Of a DNA stretch of 64,000 nt, positions 12,901-25,600 are shown one piece after another. This DNA comes from Euphorbia lathyris. Taxonomy: Eukaryota; Streptophyta; Magnoliopsida; Malpighiales; Euphorbiaceae. The DNA lies in the NCBI RefSeq assembly GCF_963576675.1, contig NC_088911.1:90921256-90985255 (forward strand), given 5' to 3'. The position numbers and the translations under genes are program-made. The notes beneath the pieces are model-generated. The model did no database searches. It was not told the DNA's origin and worked only from the letters and a program-made list of their open reading frames with translations. Within the stretch, counting starts at the first letter, position 1, and every line of letters starts with the position of its first letter.

Positions 12901-15900
12901 CATGACACCATTAAAAAAAACTGTTTTCAATTTTTAAAAACTAAAAAACGTGTGCAGAAGAACTAACAGTATTTAATAAGAAGTTATGGAATAGAAACAA
13001 TGACTCTTGACTTTATAAATTCCAAACTTCCCTCTTCTCTTCTATTTATTTGTTATTTCCAACTGTACTCTTCTCTATTCTTTCAATTATCTTCTACTTT
13101 CTGTCTCTGGTTTCTTTTGACTAGGGTTGCATTAAATTTGAATTTTAACTTAAGTGCTTGGTTGATAACTTGATATTTTTATTTGGATATTAAAATTGCA
13201 TTTTAGACTAATATTTAAAGTTGAACATGGTTAATATTTTATTTTTTATAATAGTTTGAATTTGATCCGAATCTTACTTTTCGGTTCGATTCACGAGTCC
13301 CGATTCACAAAATGAGATTTCAAGTCACGAGTCGAATCTCGATTTAACAACTATGATTTGCAATAGGAAATGCTCTATAGCCATGAATGTGAATTGTGAA
13401 ACCACCTCTTCTTGAAATGGTTATTGTATGATAACTGTTAGAAAATAAATTTTAAGTTTATAATGGAAGAACAGCTAGAGTCCTAGTTATAAGACTTTTT
13501 AGGCATAACTATTGGATTTAACTAGCCTCTTTTTCCTTAACTTTTTGAGCTTGGCATATTCATTTTTTCTCAGAAAGTTTCATCCTCTTCAAATGTATTT
13601 CTCTTTTGCCCACTGCTTAAATTTCCTTGCTATTTCTGTTTCTGCAATATCTCATGAATTTCAGGAGTATGAAGATGATGGAATTGATTGGACTAAAGTT
13701 GAATTTTCTGACAACCAAGAATGCTTGGACCTCTTTGAGAAGGTATTTTTTTCGGATTCACCTTTATGTGCATTAGACATATGAAGCATTGATTTTTGTG
13801 TACCATAGATTAATTGCTGGTTGTGTACCAAGTGATATCTTATGAGCCAATGATTGTCTTGCCATTCCACCCTACCTCATACTGAGTATACAGATTTTTG
13901 ATATTAGATGTTAATATAAGGATTCTCATTTCGTTAGATTTTTCTTGGTGTATGGAACAAGAATGTTCAAAATATTATGCTTAAAGTGGTCACACCTCTC
14001 TTACATCACTTTGTGCAGAAACCTGTAGGGTTACTGTCTTTGTTAGACGAGGAATCAAATTTTCCCAGTGCCACTGATATGACCTTTGCCAACAAGCTTA
14101 GGCAGCACCTGAATAGTTTTTCTAGCTTTAAAGCTGAAAGAGGGAGGGCTTTTTCCATTCATCATTATGCTGGCCAGGTGAGTTTATCACTCTTTCATCA
14201 ATGAAGTTCAGCTTCTCTGTTATATTCTTAAGTTCTTATACTTAAACTCAGTCAGAAAAAAAGATCATCAACCAAATAGAGCATTCTGATAATGTTCTGC
14301 TTATTGTGGGACTTAATTTGGTCATGAGAATGGCATATGAACATTTAACAGTGATATTAATCCTGTAGTTTATGCATTGTAGCTACATTGGTGAAGCTCA
14401 GAACTGTGGTAAATTTGTGTATAATAGTGACAGGAACTGACGCTTAAAATGTAAATCCTTGACAAGACATCGGCAACCTTTTTGTTCTTAACATCGAGTC
14501 TTTCTTTAAGAATGTGTAGACAATTGGTCTCAAGCTTAGTATATTGTGATGCATTAATATTGCTTTTTGTATCGTGGGGCTAGTGTAGCAAAATTACTAC
14601 TGTTAACACTTAAAATTATTGGCTTGTTTGGCATAATTACATTAGTTATAACAATCCTGTCTCGGCACAGCCTAGTTCTTGCAGGGTTATGAACTTTTAC
14701 AGTGAATAATATATTCAAGAATTTATTGAGTTTCCAAGTTTGATCAGGTTGTGTATGATACAAGTGGCTTTCTGGAAAAGAATAGAGATCCACTGCGCCC
14801 TGATTTCTTCCAACTACTATCATCATGCAGTTGCCAGCTGGCACAGTTGTTCTCGGCCAGAATACCTAATGAATCCAAGAAACCAGCAAGTCCATTAGTT
14901 AAATCTGGTGGATTGGATTCCTCGAAGCAGAGTGTTGCTACTAAGTTCAAGGTAGATAAACATGCTGTGGCACTCTTATCTAGACATAAATTTAGTGACA
15001 CACCCTTCAAAACTGATTTCTGGACTAGGCAATTTCATTAAATTATCAAGAGACTTAGGTGATTTTATTGTGGTTCAAAAATGATACCAGCTTTGGAAGT
15101 ATGGAGAGTGCAAAATTTTCTGCGATTTGAAAATTGCGAAAACATTTCTTTTATTGCTTTGCACATATAATTTTTTTTACCTATTTTGCAAAATAATAAA
15201 GTTTGGAAAGTGGACCACTCTTTTTCTTAAATCAGTTTTCAAAACCTTAAGGTTCGTTTTTTACTCTTGTAGGGCCAACTTTTCAATCTAATGCACCAGC
15301 TGGAGATCACTACACCTCATTTCATTCGCTGCATAAAACCAAATACAAAGCAGATTGCTGGTATGTATGAGGATGATCTGGTCCTACAGCAACTCCGATG
15401 TTGTGGAGTTTTGGAGGTTGTTAGGATCTCAAGGTCTGGATATCCTACTCGAATTACTCATCAAGACTTTGCGCAAAGGTACAGGGGAATATACTCAATT
15501 TCTCTATGTTTTTCTTTTCCTTTACTGCTTCTGTATAATGAATGCTTATGATAATCCTGCACACAATTTAGGTATGGTTTTCTACTTGCGGAGAAAAATG
15601 TATCCCAAGATCCATTGAGCATATCAGTAGCTATTCTGCAACAATTTAATGTACTTCCTGAAATGTATCAAGTTGGTTATACCAAAGTATTTCTTCGTAC
15701 TGGCCAGGTATGCTACTGTAGTTCTTCACAATATAAATTTTTTCTGATTTCTATATTGTGTAGCTCATAGGTGATTTTTGTTGGACATTTTGTTGATATG
15801 TGGGTGTGTTTGGTTACTTTTGAATGTCTGGAAGTTGAAGTTAAACTTTATTTTGGTGTATAGAAGTCAATTAAGTAAGCATCCTTTTACAAGTTGCAAC

Positions 15901-18900
15901 TGTCAATAAAAGAAATTGGCTACAATTTTAGTGATAAAAAGTGTGGGCATTGTGTTTTTGGAAAAAGATTAGAGAAAAAATGTGTTATTATCTCTAGTAT
16001 ATGTAAATTTTACTGAAACATACTGTGTAACTTAAAATAGAAAACTAAAAAACAAATTTATGGATATGTACCTTAGCAAGTTCTAAACATCAACTTTTGA
16101 TTGACCTGAACTACAAATTATAATTAATTTATATAACTATCGTGCACTGCTGGATCACAGATTGCTAAAATGGAGCAGCGGAGAAAGAACGCTCTGCAAG
16201 GCATACTTTCGATCCAAAAATCCTTCCGTGGTTCTCGAGTTTGTCGTGATTTCAATGAACTCAGAAAAAGCGCAACCACATTACAATCATGTATGCACTT
16301 TGATTTTAAATTTACTTAACTTGGGTGGAATCTTTTACTGTAGTAGTATTATTTGCATCATGTTTTCAGCGTCCAGTTGCTTTAATATTGTACCAACTAC
16401 TTCAAGTAGATGGATTTTCTTATGATGACATCTGGGTCCTAATGAACTTGACAATCTGTTAATTTTTTTTTTCAAATGCAGTTGTCCGTGGTGAAAATGC
16501 TAGGAGAACAATGATTGACAAACTTGGTGCTTTCCGTGCTGAAAGGCAGATGGTCGCAACTATATATTTGCAGTCTGGTAAAAGTCTTATCTGTTGGCCA
16601 TAGTTGACTCTCTATATTATATGCAGTATTTTTTAACTTTTTCTCTGCAGTAATCCGTGGGTGGTTGGCTCGGAAGCAATTCATTGAGAAACTTAAACTG
16701 AAACAATCAACTCATGCCAATGCAAATCCTAAAAGAAAGCTAGGAAAGAAGAATTCGGAAGTGAAGGTACTTTCTTTGTTGCTGTTGGTAAATATAACTT
16801 TTATTCTTGTTCATGTTGAAACTAGCCTTTCTTTTCACTACAGCTTGCACATTCACAATCTAGAGAACTCCTGCACATTTTTGGCTCTTCTGTCTAGTTC
16901 CTTGCAAATGTTTCTTTATATATATAGCGGGTCTCCTCTGTTGTTGAACCTAATAATGTGTTTTGCCTATTTTCAATTGAAAACGCCTTCCCTTATTTTA
17001 TTGAAAATCATAACATTACCATAAAATAATCTTCCACAATGTCAACAGTTGAGATTGAAAAACATCAAATATGTAAAACAAAACAAATCAAGGGTGGCAA
17101 CTTAGACACAGATGCACCTTTTTTGTCCTTCTCTGGAAAAGGTGCACCTCAGGTTTTCTGTCAACATATGCTCAAAATCAGTACTATAAAATCGCAGGAA
17201 GAGCTATTTTTTCTTTTTATTAACAAAATCAAATCATAGAATATGTTTTGCATGTGCAAGGTGGTTTCTAATACTGGACACTTTCAGCAGCTATATTTGT
17301 GTTTCAAATACTATTAGATAGAGCCTTTTTCAGTTTTGATTCATGATGAAAGTGAAACTGTTGACCTAGCCTTATGATTTAGTAATAACTGAATGTTTAT
17401 AATTAGGCACATGTTTGTATTTTAACTGGGTACTGGCTTGATTAGCTGGTTCAGAAAACAAGGAGGTTTATGTTCTAAGTCTTCTAGAGACATATCTTGG
17501 TGTTATATTGAATTCTTATGTATTGAGATTTTCTACGTCTTTCCTAAATATGTTGAGAAAATATGATTTGAAAGATTTTAGACAAAATTTTGGTTCTGGA
17601 GTGAACTTGAGATGAAAATTTTGATTGTGCATGTCCATACGTTGTCTCATCAACTTTATTGTGACAGTCATGAAGCATTGGATACAACCTATTATAATTT
17701 AAAACATGCATTCCCACCATTGGGTCTGCATGAGATGTAGAAAACAACTAAAAGTGAAGGGATTTTTTTTTTGTTTGTGAAAAAGAAGCAAGTAGCATTG
17801 TTAGACATAAATAATTAAGGAACGACATGGAAACTAGGCTATAATTTATTAATTTTTCTATGTATCCTAAGCCCCCTAAAATTTTGGTCCCCTTGCTCAC
17901 CAGGTAATGCCACAAGAGCAGGTCGAGGCTCAGGCTTCAGTTTTGACAGAGCTTCAAAAGAAAATTACTGCGGCAGAAACAACTCTGTGGCAAAAAGAAG
18001 AGGAAAATACTGCACTGCGGGAGCAATTGCAACAGTATGAGAGAAGATGGTCAGACTATGAGGCAAAGATGAAAGCAATGGAAGAAACATGGCAAATGCA
18101 GATGGAGTCATTGCAAGTAAGGTTTCTTATTCAAATACACATGTACCTTTCTCTTTTATTTTTAGAAAACAGGACAACAATAGTGATGCAGCGGAATAAA
18201 CGGACTTTCGTCCTAAACAACTGTTCGCGCACGAACAATGTTTAAAACCGTCAACGATCGTTGAATCGCGCACGACTAACGAAAATTGGAAAAGAGAATA
18301 AACTCTGAAATTTTATTAATAAAACCCCTTACATAAGGGGGGCGTCGAGCCTTTATATAGGCTAACAAATAAAACCTAATTCGAAACCTAATAGGAGAAG
18401 TAACAAAACACGGAAATAATTGAAATTGCGACAAAAACACAAAACTGCCGTTTTGAGGCCCAAAACGACCTCAGATGGCTAAAAAACACGTCCACCATGG
18501 GTCTGTTGACCAATGGGTTTTATTCAATGGGCCGAGTCCAATCAAATTAGGGTCCAAAATCGCTAAATTCCAACAACCCCGTTTTAACTCCAAAATCGCA
18601 GCTTTGCCACCGGATCAGCTTTCTCCAAATAGTTCAAGGCTTGCTCCACTTCATCAAATAGTTTGAGAACTGTGGGTATATTAGGTGATTGAATTCAGGT
18701 ATTGGCCCGTGTTGCCCAAGCTGGTGAAATTGTCACAAATTCAGTAACATAATTTGATTTTACCCATCCCTCAAAAATTGAAGGAAATTAAGTGTAATTC
18801 TTATAGACAGACAGACCAATAGATATGTGGATGTTATGTAGTATTGTGATGGCTGTTTGCCTGTCAAAAAGATATATGTTCTCTCTGTCTGTGTGCTTGG

Positions 18901-19437
18901 TGAAATTTGTGGCTTAATCCATATATTCCAAATGTATCTTAACTGCAGTTAAATTTTCAGGTAAGTCTTGCTGCAGCGAGAAAGAGTCTAGCTACTGACA
19001 ACACTGCTGTTCAAACTGGAAAACTTGAATCTATGGCATCACCTGTCTATCCTGATTCTGAGGATAACTTGTCCATGGGACTCCAAACTCCTGGAGAAAG
19101 CACTCCCAACAAAATTTCTATTGCTCTAGGGAGAGAAGCCAATGGGCCTGTTTGTGCAGTCGGCATTCTTGCCAAGGAGTTTGAGCAACAAAGAAGAAAT
19201 TTTGATGATGATGTGTCAGCATTAGTAGAGGTTAAAGCAACACAGTCAGGTTCAGATAAGAGTCCTGATGAAGAATTAAGAAAACTGAGATCGAGGTTCG
19301 AGTCATGGAAGAAAGAGTACAAGGTAAAATTACGAGATACAAAGGTAAGGATTAGCAAACTTGGCAATGGAGAAACTGATAGAAGAGGGAGAAAATGGTG
19401 GGTGAAAATTGGGACTAGAGGGGTGAAAAGTTCCTAG
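6940..19437 (+). CDS. Class VIII plant myosin heavy chain, complete, 24 coding exons
   Basis: Actin-based motor of land plants; class VIII members act at the plasma membrane, plasmodesmata, endosomes and the new cell plate. Exons: 6940-7428, 8258-8359, 8488-8631, 8730-8880, 8987-9014, 9221-9389, 9489-9552, 9683-9696, 9784-9868, 10212-10315, 10433-10571, 11634-11752, 11867-12019, 12113-12202, 13665-13742, 14019-14177, 14748-14951, 15273-15478, 15572-15707, 16161-16290, 16482-16577, 16651-16766, 17904-18116, 18961-19437. They join in frame to 1221 residues, within the family's length. Visible parts: class VIII N-terminus ([15 protein letters not shown]), P-loop [10 protein letters not shown] (about 306-315), switch I NANSSRFGK, switch II DIYGFE (579-584), FIRCIKPN, three IQ motifs (about 895-965, bind calmodulin-type light chains), coiled coil (about 993-1063) and a basic C-terminus with RKWW. 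All introns are GT..AG. No disabling change was found. Class VIII is secure; the A or B subclass is not. Confidence 0.95.
7171..7224 (+). repeat. In-frame 18-bp minisatellite, three copies, in myosin exon
   Basis: Three consecutive 18-base units (7171-7188, 7189-7206, 7207-7224) encode L-E-V-N-K-A three times, at residues 78-95. They lie in the poorly conserved N-terminal extension before the motor domain. Changes in copy number would keep the frame. Confidence 0.9.
9683..9696 (+). other. 14-nt microexon of the myosin VIII gene
   Basis: The preceding exon ends with one base of a codon at 9552. The bases 9683-9696, bounded by AG on the left and GTAAAA on the right, complete the codons for F-L-L-E-K, which class VIII motors have just before SRVVQ (next exon, 9784). 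Leaving it out would break the frame. Confidence 0.85.
12312..12616. mobile_element. Tourist/Harbinger-like MITE in myosin intron
   Basis: A 305-bp element with inverted ends: GGCCCCATTTGTTTG on the left, and on the right the complement of GGCCTTGTTTGTTTG. It contains AGGAAAATATTTTCCTG, a local palindrome, and has no coding capacity. The flanks show GAA on both sides, a possible 3-bp target duplication. The superfamily call rests on the ends and is tentative. Confidence 0.6.
12806..13355. mobile_element. hAT-type MITE with 8-bp target duplication in myosin intron
   Basis: A 550-bp non-coding element flanked by perfect 8-bp direct repeats ATTTGCAA (12798-12805 and 13356-13363). Its ends are inverted repeats starting CATAGTTGTTA. 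Next to both ends lie clusters of the motif CACGAGTC/GACTCG in opposite orientation. An 8-bp duplication is typical of hAT insertions. With the MITE at 12312 it makes up over half of the 1.46-kb intron between the exons ending at 12202 and starting at 13665. Confidence 0.85.
18184..18660 (-). mobile_element. LTR-like retroelement fragment in last myosin intron
   Basis: A stretch unlike the surrounding intron. Read on the minus strand, it starts TGTTGGAATTTAG at 18578, has a TATA-like CTATATAAAGG near 18355 and a possible AATAAAA signal near 18315, and ends near ATTCCGCTGCATCA. A purine-rich AAAACGGGG lies just outside 18578, as a polypurine tract before a 3' LTR would. The host gene is on the plus strand, so the fragment is antisense. 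No target duplication was found; the boundaries are estimates. Confidence 0.4.
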
Positions 19438-20010
19438 TTTTGATCATCATATACCATTTGAGGAGAACAAGGGGAGAGAAAATTGGAAATAGAAAATTGT
19501 GTCTATGTTGTAGTTGGAGAAACGTATGTATGATCCAACCAAATTGTTGAGTGATGATGATCATGTATAGTTAAAGAGGATCTGTCAGAAAGATTTGTAG
19601 ATTAGGTTATTTGTATATATTCTGATGTCATACATCTGTGACTAACTTGGTAATACCAAGCATGAAAATATGGAATGGAAATTGTTCATATTGCCCTGGT
19701 GTTTGTTGTTTCATCATGGAAAACACAATTAATAAATTAATTGGAAGGGACTTGCCCTACTGCAATGTTGACGGCGAGACTACCGGAAACATAAATCCGA
19801 CGAAGAAAAGAAATAAACCACCAACAATCCCTTTGAAACAGTGTGCTGACGCCGGATTTGAACCTGTGTCTACTTCTTCCATTCTCTTCATACTCAAACT
19901 ATAATTTGAACTGGTTTCAATGACTTTCAAGCTATAAACAGAAACAGAATATGATTATACCAAGGGATTTGTCATTAGATAGAAATTTACATTGGATCTG
20001 AACAAACAAT
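19438..20010. other. 3' UTRs and spacer between convergent myosin and LHCB3 genes
   Basis: It holds the 3' UTR of the myosin gene (several near-consensus poly(A) signals after 19440) and, from the right, the 3' UTR of the antenna gene. No gene was recognised. A B-box-like GGTTCAAATCC occurs on the minus strand near 19850-19863 but is not part of a tRNA that I can fold. Confidence 0.5.
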
Positions 20011-21018
20011 TTATGAACCAGGTACAAACTTAGTAGCATAAACCCAAGCATTATTTGCAACAGGGTTATCAAGATGGTCCAAAAGGTTCTCAAGAGGACC
20101 TTTTCCAGTTACAATAGCTTGAACAAAGAAACCAAACATTGAGAACATAGCTAGTCTACCATTTTTAATCTCCTTAACCTTGAGCTCAGCAAAAGTGACT
20201 GGATCATCAGCTAAGCCAAGTGGGTCAAAGTACTGCCCACCTGGGTAAAGGTCATTGCCATCTCCTACTCCTTCAAGACCATTGATGCGAAATCCTTCAA
20301 CAAGTCCCATAAGGATCACTTGGAAACCAAGCACAGCTAGAATGCTTTGGGCATGGACTAGGTTAGGGTTGCCTAAATAGTCCAGTCCACCTTCTGAGAA
20401 GATTTGAGCTCCTGCTTTGAACCATACTGGTTCTTTAAAGTCCACTTTTACCCATTTCTCCAATACTTCTGGGGTTATGCACCCTAGTGCTCCTAACATT
20501 GCCCATCTCCCGTGGATTACCTGAATCAAATCTTCCCACATTAAATATTAATCAATCTGAAATAGAGAAATTTCCCAAAATTCTAGACTAAATTCATACC
20601 CAAAGTTAATTTTAAAGCAAAAAGATTTGTAGTAGTACCTCAAGGGCTCTGTTCTTGGCAAAGGCCTCAGGATCAGCAGATAAACCAGCAGTATCCCATC
20701 CATAATCACCTGGAAATTCTCCATTAAGATATGAAGGAGTCTGTGCTGAAAATGGTCCTAAATATTTAACTCTGTCTGGTCCATACCACAATTCATTCCC
20801 CTATATATACAAAACATCAAAATTTATCATCATAACCCAAAATCAAACACAGAACCAGAAATAAAGAGCAATAACAAAAATACCATAATGTATTTGGAAT
20901 TTCCCATGGATACAACATCTCTAAGAGAGTTAGCAGTTGATCCTCTTTGACCAAAAAATGGAGTAGGTCTTAGCACAGAGCTAGAATTAGCAGTTGCTGC
21001 CATAAGTGTTGATGCCAT
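20011..21018 (-). CDS. LHCB3: Chlorophyll a/b-binding protein of LHCII, type III (LHCB3-like), complete
   Basis: Antenna protein of photosystem II; in the thylakoid membrane, LHCB3 sits in the medium-bound LHCII trimer and passes excitation energy to the core. Exons on the minus strand: 21018-20884, 20800-20639 and 20520-20011; they join in frame to 268 residues, the family's length. The first ATG in frame gives [10 protein letters not shown], a Ser/Ala-rich plastid transit peptide. The mature part has the trimerisation motif [13 protein letters not shown], helix [10 protein letters not shown], helix [10 protein letters not shown], and the C-terminus [18 protein letters not shown]. The mature N-terminus lacks the basic, Thr-containing phosphorylation segment of LHCB1 and LHCB2, and with [11 protein letters not shown] this points to LHCB3. 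It is convergent with the myosin gene. No defect was seen. Confidence 0.93.
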
Positions 21019-21190
21019 TGCCTTCAAGTGGAGTATTGAAATATTGGGTAATATGTAGACCTGGAATTGTGTTGTTGAAGTTTATAAGGAGAAAATGGGT
21101 GGTGGAGAAGAAAGTGGTGGTGGGGATCTTTGAGGTTAATATCAACCAATGAGGAAGCACCAAAGGATATTAAGTATCTCATTTTATCCA
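21019..21190 (-). promoter_or_regulatory. Promoter region of the LHCB3-like gene
   Basis: On the minus strand, about 62-70 bases before the ATG, lies CTTATAAAC (21080-21088), a good TATA box. About 60 bases further upstream is ATTGG (CCAAT on the plus strand, 21146-21150), then GATACTTA and GGATAAAATG at about 21160-21187. A CCAAT-GATA-TATA order is known from light-regulated antenna gene promoters. Function is inferred from the motif order. Confidence 0.6.
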
Positions 21191-21503
21191 CTTGTTATCT
21201 TCTCTATGGTTACATACATAATTTCCCCAGTATTTTGGATTTTATTATTCTCATTTTTTTTAATGGAAATTTGTTATGAGTATTTCCTTTAGGGGAATAT
21301 ATGCTTTTATTTTTATGGCCCATTTTGGAGATTGAACTCATTACAAAATAAAAGTATTAATTTGTTGCAAATTTTACAAGTTTAATTAATTTGAATTTAT
21401 ATCTATGAAGGACAATTTTTGTAGTGAATTTGGATGTATAAAATGATAACAAAATGAAATAGAATAATAAAATAAATTATACACATATTTACATGGTTTG
21501 ATA
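21191..21503. other. AT-rich spacer
   Basis: No gene or repeat was recognised. It may hold distal parts of the LHCB3 promoter. Confidence 0.4.
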
Positions 21504-22404
21504 GTGGAGTTGTCAAAATAGGTTGATGCAAATGGGTTGGACATTACTTAATCCATTTAAATGAGTTAGATTCATTTAATGCAATTAATTAAATATAATT
21601 AAAAATTTAAAAACATAAAAGCATGAAAACAGAAAAAAAAAAAACATTAAAAAGGAAAACGTGAAAATGTGAACAAAGACGTAACCAATGGTACAAGGAA
21701 TGATTCCTGGCGGTTGGATTGCGTTGTCACCCCGTGCCTTCTTCCACCTATTTAGACTCAAGTTCTTACAAAAACTTTATTTTAAAGGTTCAATTCTAGG
21801 CCGGAAAAAGATTTTATAATTCAAGTGGAGTTCTAGAATTATGGAGTTCTAGTATTTTTTGGAATTCCAAAATATTATGGAATTCTTAAAATCTAGAATT
21901 CCAAGAAAAAAAAGTAGAGGAGGAGGAGGATAAAAAGAGAGAAAAGTCAACCAAAAAGTTTTATATAAATAAAAGCAAGAATTTTATATTATTAATTCAA
22001 ATTGAGATTAGGTTGTACATATTATCATTTTGGAAGAGAGACATATCTGTCAAATCCAATTAATAGTCATGCGGTATTATTTCACTTTTGACATACACTC
22101 ATATTTTTCATATATAAACATATTTCCTGTTTTTCATATTTTTCATTTTTTACGTTTTTTTTCACATTTTTATGATATTCCATTTTTCACGTTTTTCATT
22201 GTTTTTCTAGTTTTTTTTTTGTGCGCTTACTAATTATTAAATGAGTTAATGAGTCAACCCAACTAATTCACAATCCAACCCATTTATTATATGGGTTAAA
22301 TGGGTCGACTCGTTTATGACTCAACTTATAAATGAGTCGATCTAACCTATTTATTTTATAGGTTAAATGGATCATTGGGTCATGACTCATATTGACACAT
22401 CTAC
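21504..22404. mobile_element. Palindromic MITE-like element with TTGATA flanks
   Basis: The ends are imperfect inverted repeats: GTGGAGTTGTCAAAATAGG on the left, and on the right the complement of GTAGATGTGTCAATATGAG. A direct TTGATA sits on both sides (21498-21503 and 22405-22410). Near both ends are opposed copies of an AATGGGTTGAC/TGGGTCG-like motif. The inner arms are A-rich (21600-21670) and T-rich (22090-22215), with opposed copies of a GAAAAACGTGAAAA-like motif. Another T-rich/A-rich pair of this type lies near 48225 and one near 53480. No transposase is encoded. Confidence 0.65.
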
Positions 22405-22611
22405 TTGATACAATGACCGCTTATGAGTGAAGTAGAAAAAAGAAAAATTAATCTACTAATATACTTTTTTTTTTTAAAGAAATCTAATAATATACTTATT
22501 CTCAATTAAAGATTGCCAAATATAAGTTTTTTTTAGTAAGAGGAGAAGGCTCAAGGCCCAGGAAAGGAAAGACAAGCCAACAAAAAAAAAACAAAAAAAC
22601 AAAAACAAAAG

Positions 22612-25600
22612 TTAGGGAACACAATTCCTAAGAATGAACCAATCTACTGTGAAAATATCCTCTTTTGTCCGATGACAGGATATCCTAGAGGTATGCAGGA
22701 GGTACATCAAACTCATGATGACCCGTAGCACAAGAACCTGCGAAGTTCGCCAACCAGTCAGCGGCTCGGTTACCTTCCCTATACGTGTGAACAAACTCAA
22801 TTGATCAGTCCTTGTCTCATAACTCTCTACAACGAAGAAGCAACCAGTCGTACGAGTGGTGTAGATCACTGTGACTAGTCAAAAGCTGCAACACAACCCT
22901 TGAATCCAGCTCTACCTGAATTCGTCTAAAACCTCTATTCCAAGCTAGTTGGAGACCAAAGAAGAGGCCCCAAATTTCGGCTAAGGTAATTGTACAGTGC
23001 CCGATATTCACACCAAAGCCTCATAGCCAAATGCCATGGTTATTCCGAATTAATCCTCCAGCAGAGGCGAACCCCGGATTCCCTTTACAGGCGTCATCCG
23101 TATTAACTTTAATCCAGCCCGGGTTAGGATCAAGCCACTGAACCCAAATACACCTCTGACTCGTGGGGGACCTGTCGGAACTCTTGAGACAGGCCTGCTA
23201 ATATTCTGAGCAGAGCTGGAGGAAAAAATTAACACAGTCGGGGGGACGAAGCTGACACTTAAACACACATAAATTGCACCATCGCCAAAGCCACCAAAGC
23301 TGGTAGGAGAAGACAATAGGCCACTCAAGATGTCTGATTCGCTCAATACTTCCCAGGTTCAGATGAAGCCATTCCAAGAGCGGGGTATTAAAGAAAAACT
23401 GCCGAACCTGCCAAGGCATGCAATGATTCCAGAAAAACAGAGACGTAGGACAATCCTAGAGCAAATGTAATTCAGTTTCGTCGTCCCCACATGAGCCACA
23501 TTCTAGAGAGTCACCAAGGTGGCGTCTAACTCGGTTAGAGTTGCATAATAAGCCGCCATTCAAAATAATCCAGATTAGCCCCTTGATTTTTTCTGGAATT
23601 ATTAATTTCTATAATTTGTCCCAATAATTAGCAGAGAAGTCGAGTTTTGGAGAAGACTATCATAACCAGAAGTGACTGAAGAGGTCCCCGATGCTGATCC
23701 AGACCAGAACCATTGGTCTGCCACTCGACAAGACGGGCTAACCAGGAACACGACCAACTTCTGGAGCGAGAAATGGTGTCAGCACGTCCTAATGCCAAGA
23801 AGCAGTGGCGTTATTCCAATAATCAGCAACAACGCCCCCCACATCTACATGGTTGATTACAGTCAAAGCATCATCCTCCAAATGGGAGTCTCAGCACCAA
23901 CGGTCCTTCCAAAGCATCGTGTCGTCTCCATCATAAACTAGCCTAGAAGCCCCTTTAGCCAAGACCCGACCTCCTGCAACAATGCCTCAGCAAGTACTCA
24001 AATCAGTAGCTCATCGCTTAAACACTTGCAAGCCTGAGTTCCTGCCCCCATACTTTGAGATCATTACCCGAACCTAAAGCGAATTCTGATTAGTCAAGAT
24101 GGACCAGCTAAGCCAGGCGAGCATGGTAAGATTGAAGAATTCCATTCTTCGTATACTGAGACCGATATCCTTCTTCTTTTTACAAACAGTAGACTATTTA
24201 ACTAGGTGAATTTTATGATTCCTCTCAGCCGAACCTAAAAGGAACCCCTACTCATCTTGTCCAGATGGTTGTAGATACTACGGGGTCACAAAACAGTTTA
24301 CATAGTGAAATTTGGCATGGTGGACATAATTGATTTAACTAAAGTTAGTCGACTAGCAAAATTCAGACATTTATCTTTCCAACCCGCCAATTTAGCATTC
24401 ACCCGATCAATAACAAAACCATAACTATCCTTTGAAGACCACTTGTGCACAACTGTCATGTCCAAATAAACACCCAGATCAAGAGTTTTTGAGATGCACA
24501 TTAGTAGAGAAGAAGACCTGTGATTTAATTAAGCTAACCTTCTGACCTGAGCTTTCCGCAAAGTCACCAAAAATTTGTCTAATTAAATAAGCCTGATCCA
24601 CGAAAGCTTCATCCATCATCACAAATTAATGTCATCTGCAAAAAAAAAGTGAGAGGCTTGGCCCACCCCGGGATAGAATAACCGGCTTCCAACTCTCGCA
24701 ATCAACAACATCAGTGATCATATGCCCCAATCTTTCCAAGCACAAAACAAATAAGTATGGGGATAGGGGGTCTCCCTGCGAAGTCCCTTGGTCGACGAAA
24801 ATTGACTAACGGGCTCCCCATTCTAAAGAACTTTCATACCGGGCCCCGAGACACAAGCCATGATCAAACGAATAAGATTATCATCCAAACCCAAGAGGTA
24901 GAGATTATCTTGCAGGAAGGCCTATGAAATTCTATCATAGGCTTTTTCCAAGTCCAATTCCAGAACCATGGACCCTCGATGGCCTTTTTTCTTTTAAGCG
25001 AATGAATTGTTTCCTGCAGAAGAATTATGTTATCCGAGATCTGTCGGCCATGCACAAAACTACTTTGGGAGGGTCCCACTATAGAACGAAGGAAAGGTTT
25101 CAAAAAAATACACCACAAATTTCGTAACGACCTTATATAAGACATTACACAAGCTGATATGTTTAAACTGAGATACGGACTCCGGAGAATCAATCTTCAG
25201 GATAACCATGAGAAAAGTTTTATTCCAATAATGCAGAATCACTCCAGAAGAAAGAGCCTACAAAATAGAATCAGTGAACTGAGTACCGATATTATCCCAA
25301 AAGTGATGGTAAAAAATAGCTTAAAAGCCATCAGGAATCGGCGCTTTGAACTAGCCCATGTCAAAAAGAGCAATCCAAACTGCTTCCCTAGAGAAACGGC
25401 TTGAACTCAGACCCGTGGCTGAAGCTGGGATTGAAAGGAAGCAACAAGTTATTTGGAGCTGAGGTCTGTACTGATTATTTTCTGTATACAACGACTTGTA
25501 AAAATTAGTCACCATGCTTTGCAGAGCCGTAATCTCCCAAATCCATAAACTATCTGTATCTTATTGACACTCAATTTTATTACGCCGTTAGCGAATAACA

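Noticed and set aside
19780..19900. B-box-like GGTTCAAATCC on the minus strand near 19850, suggestive of a tRNA or SINE
   Set aside because: No matching acceptor or anticodon stem and no good A box at the right distance; the T stem is not paired. One motif alone is weak.
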